Assembly: GCF_030580935.1 (NCBI RefSeq)
Contig: NZ_JAUQOM010000006.1
Span: 62,001-126,000 of the forward strand
From: Sphingobium cyanobacteriorum
Lineage (GTDB): Bacteria > Pseudomonadota > Alphaproteobacteria > Sphingomonadales > Sphingomonadaceae
Direction: 5' to 3'
DNA: 64,000 bases
Shown here: in pieces, positions 62,453 through 64,000 of the stretch
How the letters are laid out: the number at the start of each line of letters is the position of its first letter
Numbering within the stretch: the first letter of the stretch is position 1
The notes under the pieces: model-generated
What the model was told of the DNA's origin: nothing
The model's database searches: none
The model's input: the letters and a program-made list of their open reading frames with translations, nothing else
Position numbers and translations under genes: made by a program

Positions 62453-64000
62453 TTAGCGCTCCCTGGTGGCGCTGAACTTCACCTTGGGGTGGCGTTCCTG
62501 CTGATAGCCGATGTCCCAGGCGCTGCGGGCCATGAACACCAGATTGCCGTCGCGGTCCTTGGCCATGTTGCCGCCATTATAGCTGACCAGTTCCTTGACC
62601 GCCGCGTCGTCGCCGCTGATCCAGCGGGCTGTGTCGAAGGGCGAGGGTTCGAGCCCGGCGGCGACCTTATATTCGGCTTCGAGACGGGAGATCAGCACTT
62701 CAAGCTGCAACTGGCCGACGACGCCGACGATCCAGTTGCTGCCGACTTCAGGATAGAAAACCTGGATCACGCCTTCTTCACTGAGGTCGTCCAGCGCCTT
62801 GCGGAGCTGCTTGGTCTTGGTCGGGTCTTTCAATTGCACGCGACGCAGGATTTCCGGCGCGAAATTGGGCAGGCCGGTGAAGCGCAGGCCGGGCTTTTCG
62901 GACAGGGTATCGCCGACACGCAGCGCGCCATGATTGGGGATGCCGATGATGTCGCCGGGAAAGGCCTCATCCGCCAGCTCGCGGTCCTGCGCGAAGAAGA
63001 GGATCGGCGAATGGACCGCGAGCGGCTTGCCCGATCCCGATGGGGTCAGCTTCATGCCGCGTCTGAACTTGCCCGACACCAGCCGCATGAAGGCGATGCG
63101 GTCGCGGTGCATCGGGTCCATATTGGCCTGCACCTTGAAGATGAAGCCGGTGACTTCGCTGTTTTCCGGCTCGATCGCGGCGGGTTCGGCGGGCTGGGCG
63201 CGGGGCGGCGGGGCGTACTGGCCGAGCGCGTCGATCAGTTCGGTGACGCCGAACAGCTTGAGCGCCGAGCCGAAATAGACCGGGGTGAGGTCGCCCGCGC
63301 GATAGCGGTCAAGGTCGAAATGGGCATAGCCGCCCTGCGCCAGTTCCGCCTCCTCCCGCAGTTTTTCGAGCGCGTGGGGGGAGAGGAAATCGGCCAGTTT
63401 CGGGTCGTCGAGGCCAGTGAACTGATGGCGGGTGCCGTCGAACTCCCTGGACGGGCCGGTGGGCTGCATCAGGCGGTTGGTGGCGAAGTCGTAAATGCCC
63501 TCGAACTCGCCGCCCATGCCGGCGGGCCAGCTCATCGGGCACACGTCAAGCTGCAACTGGTCGGCGACTTCATCGAGCAGGCCGAAGGTTTCGCGGCCTT
63601 CGCGGTCGACCTTGTTGACGAAGGTGATGATGGGCACGTTGCGCAGGCGGCACACCTCGAACAGCTTGCGCGTCTGCGGCTCGATGCCCTTGGCCGCGTC
63701 GATCACCATGACGGCCGAATCCACGGCGGTCAGGGTGCGATAGGTATCCTCGCTGAAATCCTCATGCCCCGGCGTGTCGAGCAGGTTGAAGGTGATGGTT
63801 TCGCCATCGCGGGTCCGCTCGAACGTCATGACCGAGGAGGTGACGGAAATGCCGCGCTGCTGCTCGATCTTCATCCAGTCGGAACGGGCGCGGCGGTTCT
63901 GGCCACGGGCCTTGACTTCGCCCGCAAGGTGGATCGCGCCGCCTTCCAGCAGCAGCTTTTCGGTGAGCGTGGTCTTGCCCGCGTCAGGGTGGGAGATGAT
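62453..64000 (-). CDS. prfC: Peptide chain release factor 3, 3' part, runs off right edge
   Basis: The minus frame is open to base 64000 (516 codons incl. stop seen), beginning ISHPDAGKTTLTEKLLLEGG, the P-loop of this translational GTPase; the true start lies beyond the window. DTPGHEDFSEDTYR (switch 2 / G3) and NKVDREGRE (G4) follow, then domain II and the RF3 C-terminus. RF3 recycles RF1/RF2 from the ribosome. The in-frame ATG at 63874 is internal and should not be taken as start. Confidence 0.93.
   Translation of the reverse strand: MISHPDAGKTTLTEKLLLEGGAIHLAGEVKARGQNRRARSDWMKIEQQRGISVTSSVMTFERTRDGETITFNLLDTPGHEDFSEDTYRTLTAVDSAVMVIDAAKGIEPQTRKLFEVCRLRNVPIITFVNKVDREGRETFGLLDEVADQLQLDVCPMSWPAGMGGEFEGIYDFATNRLMQPTGPSREFDGTRHQFTGLDDPKLADFLSPHALEKLREEAELAQGGYAHFDLDRYRAGDLTPVYFGSALKLFGVTELIDALGQYAPPPRAQPAEPAAIEPENSEVTGFIFKVQANMDPMHRDRIAFMRLVSGKFRRGMKLTPSGSGKPLAVHSPILFFAQDRELADEAFPGDIIGIPNHGALRVGDTLSEKPGLRFTGLPNFAPEILRRVQLKDPTKTKQLRKALDDLSEEGVIQVFYPEVGSNWIVGVVGQLQLEVLISRLEAEYKVAAGLEPSPFDTARWISGDDAAVKELVSYNGGNMAKDRDGNLVFMARSAWDIGYQQERHPKVKFSATRER

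Overview
The window is high-GC, densely packed bacterial DNA from an alphaproteobacterium, most likely a member of the Sphingomonadaceae (Sphingobium/Sphingomonas-like). The support is the gene order mutY / DUF721 / two DsbA-like proteins / smc, the rsmE-gshA pair, CobS and CobT chelatase subunits next to a J-domain protein and BolA, DivK beside DUF3572, a TonB-dependent receptor beside an MFS carrier, and hisC joined to tyrA as in Zymomonas. Most genes are chromosomal housekeeping genes, commonly joined by 4-bp ATGA or GTGA overlaps. I saw no rRNA, no convincing tRNA, no insertion sequence, no phage module and no CRISPR array.

Layout. 1-967: 5' part of a large glycine-rich repeat protein running off the left edge. 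1134-5281: minus-strand run mutY, nudC, pmbA, cysQ. 5308-12096: DUF721, two thioredoxin-fold proteins, smc and an aminotransferase. 12182-19118: phospholipase D, ubiA, rsmE, gshA and two membrane proteins. 19245-25348: six overlapping genes DUF4129 / DUF4350 / MoxR / DUF58 / SpoIIM / RDD. 25345-33333: pgeF, an amino-acid permease, an MFS efflux carrier, a Sel1 protein, GNAT, GDPD, RidA, HAD and DUF3572 genes, then divK. 33334-38327: phoX behind a Pho box, rpmG, a GDT1-type transporter, dps, a GreA/B factor and a low-GC stretch with a candidate small RNA. 38328-44678: cobT, osmC, an odd exported protein, cobS, a J-domain protein, bolA and pirin. 44733-52428: ftsE-ftsX, ydcF, plsC, tyrA-hisC and metX-metW. 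52441-55501: a four-gene operon with a radical-SAM DNA-repair protein and its DUF4130 partner, behind a LexA box. 55779-64000: hybrid histidine kinase, TetR regulator, TonB receptor broken by an in-frame stop, MFS carrier and a partial prfC.

The least ordinary parts are four. (1) The SOS-type operon at 52441-55501 places a hemerythrin and a small membrane protein between the two conserved radical-SAM repair partners. (2) A structured, intrinsically terminated transcript seems to be encoded at about 37960-38064. (3) A 27-codon ORF is translationally coupled to osmC. (4) The ribosome-binding site of the glycine-rich gene lies in a hairpin that also resembles a terminator. All functional calls rest on reading the sequence; no database search was possible.
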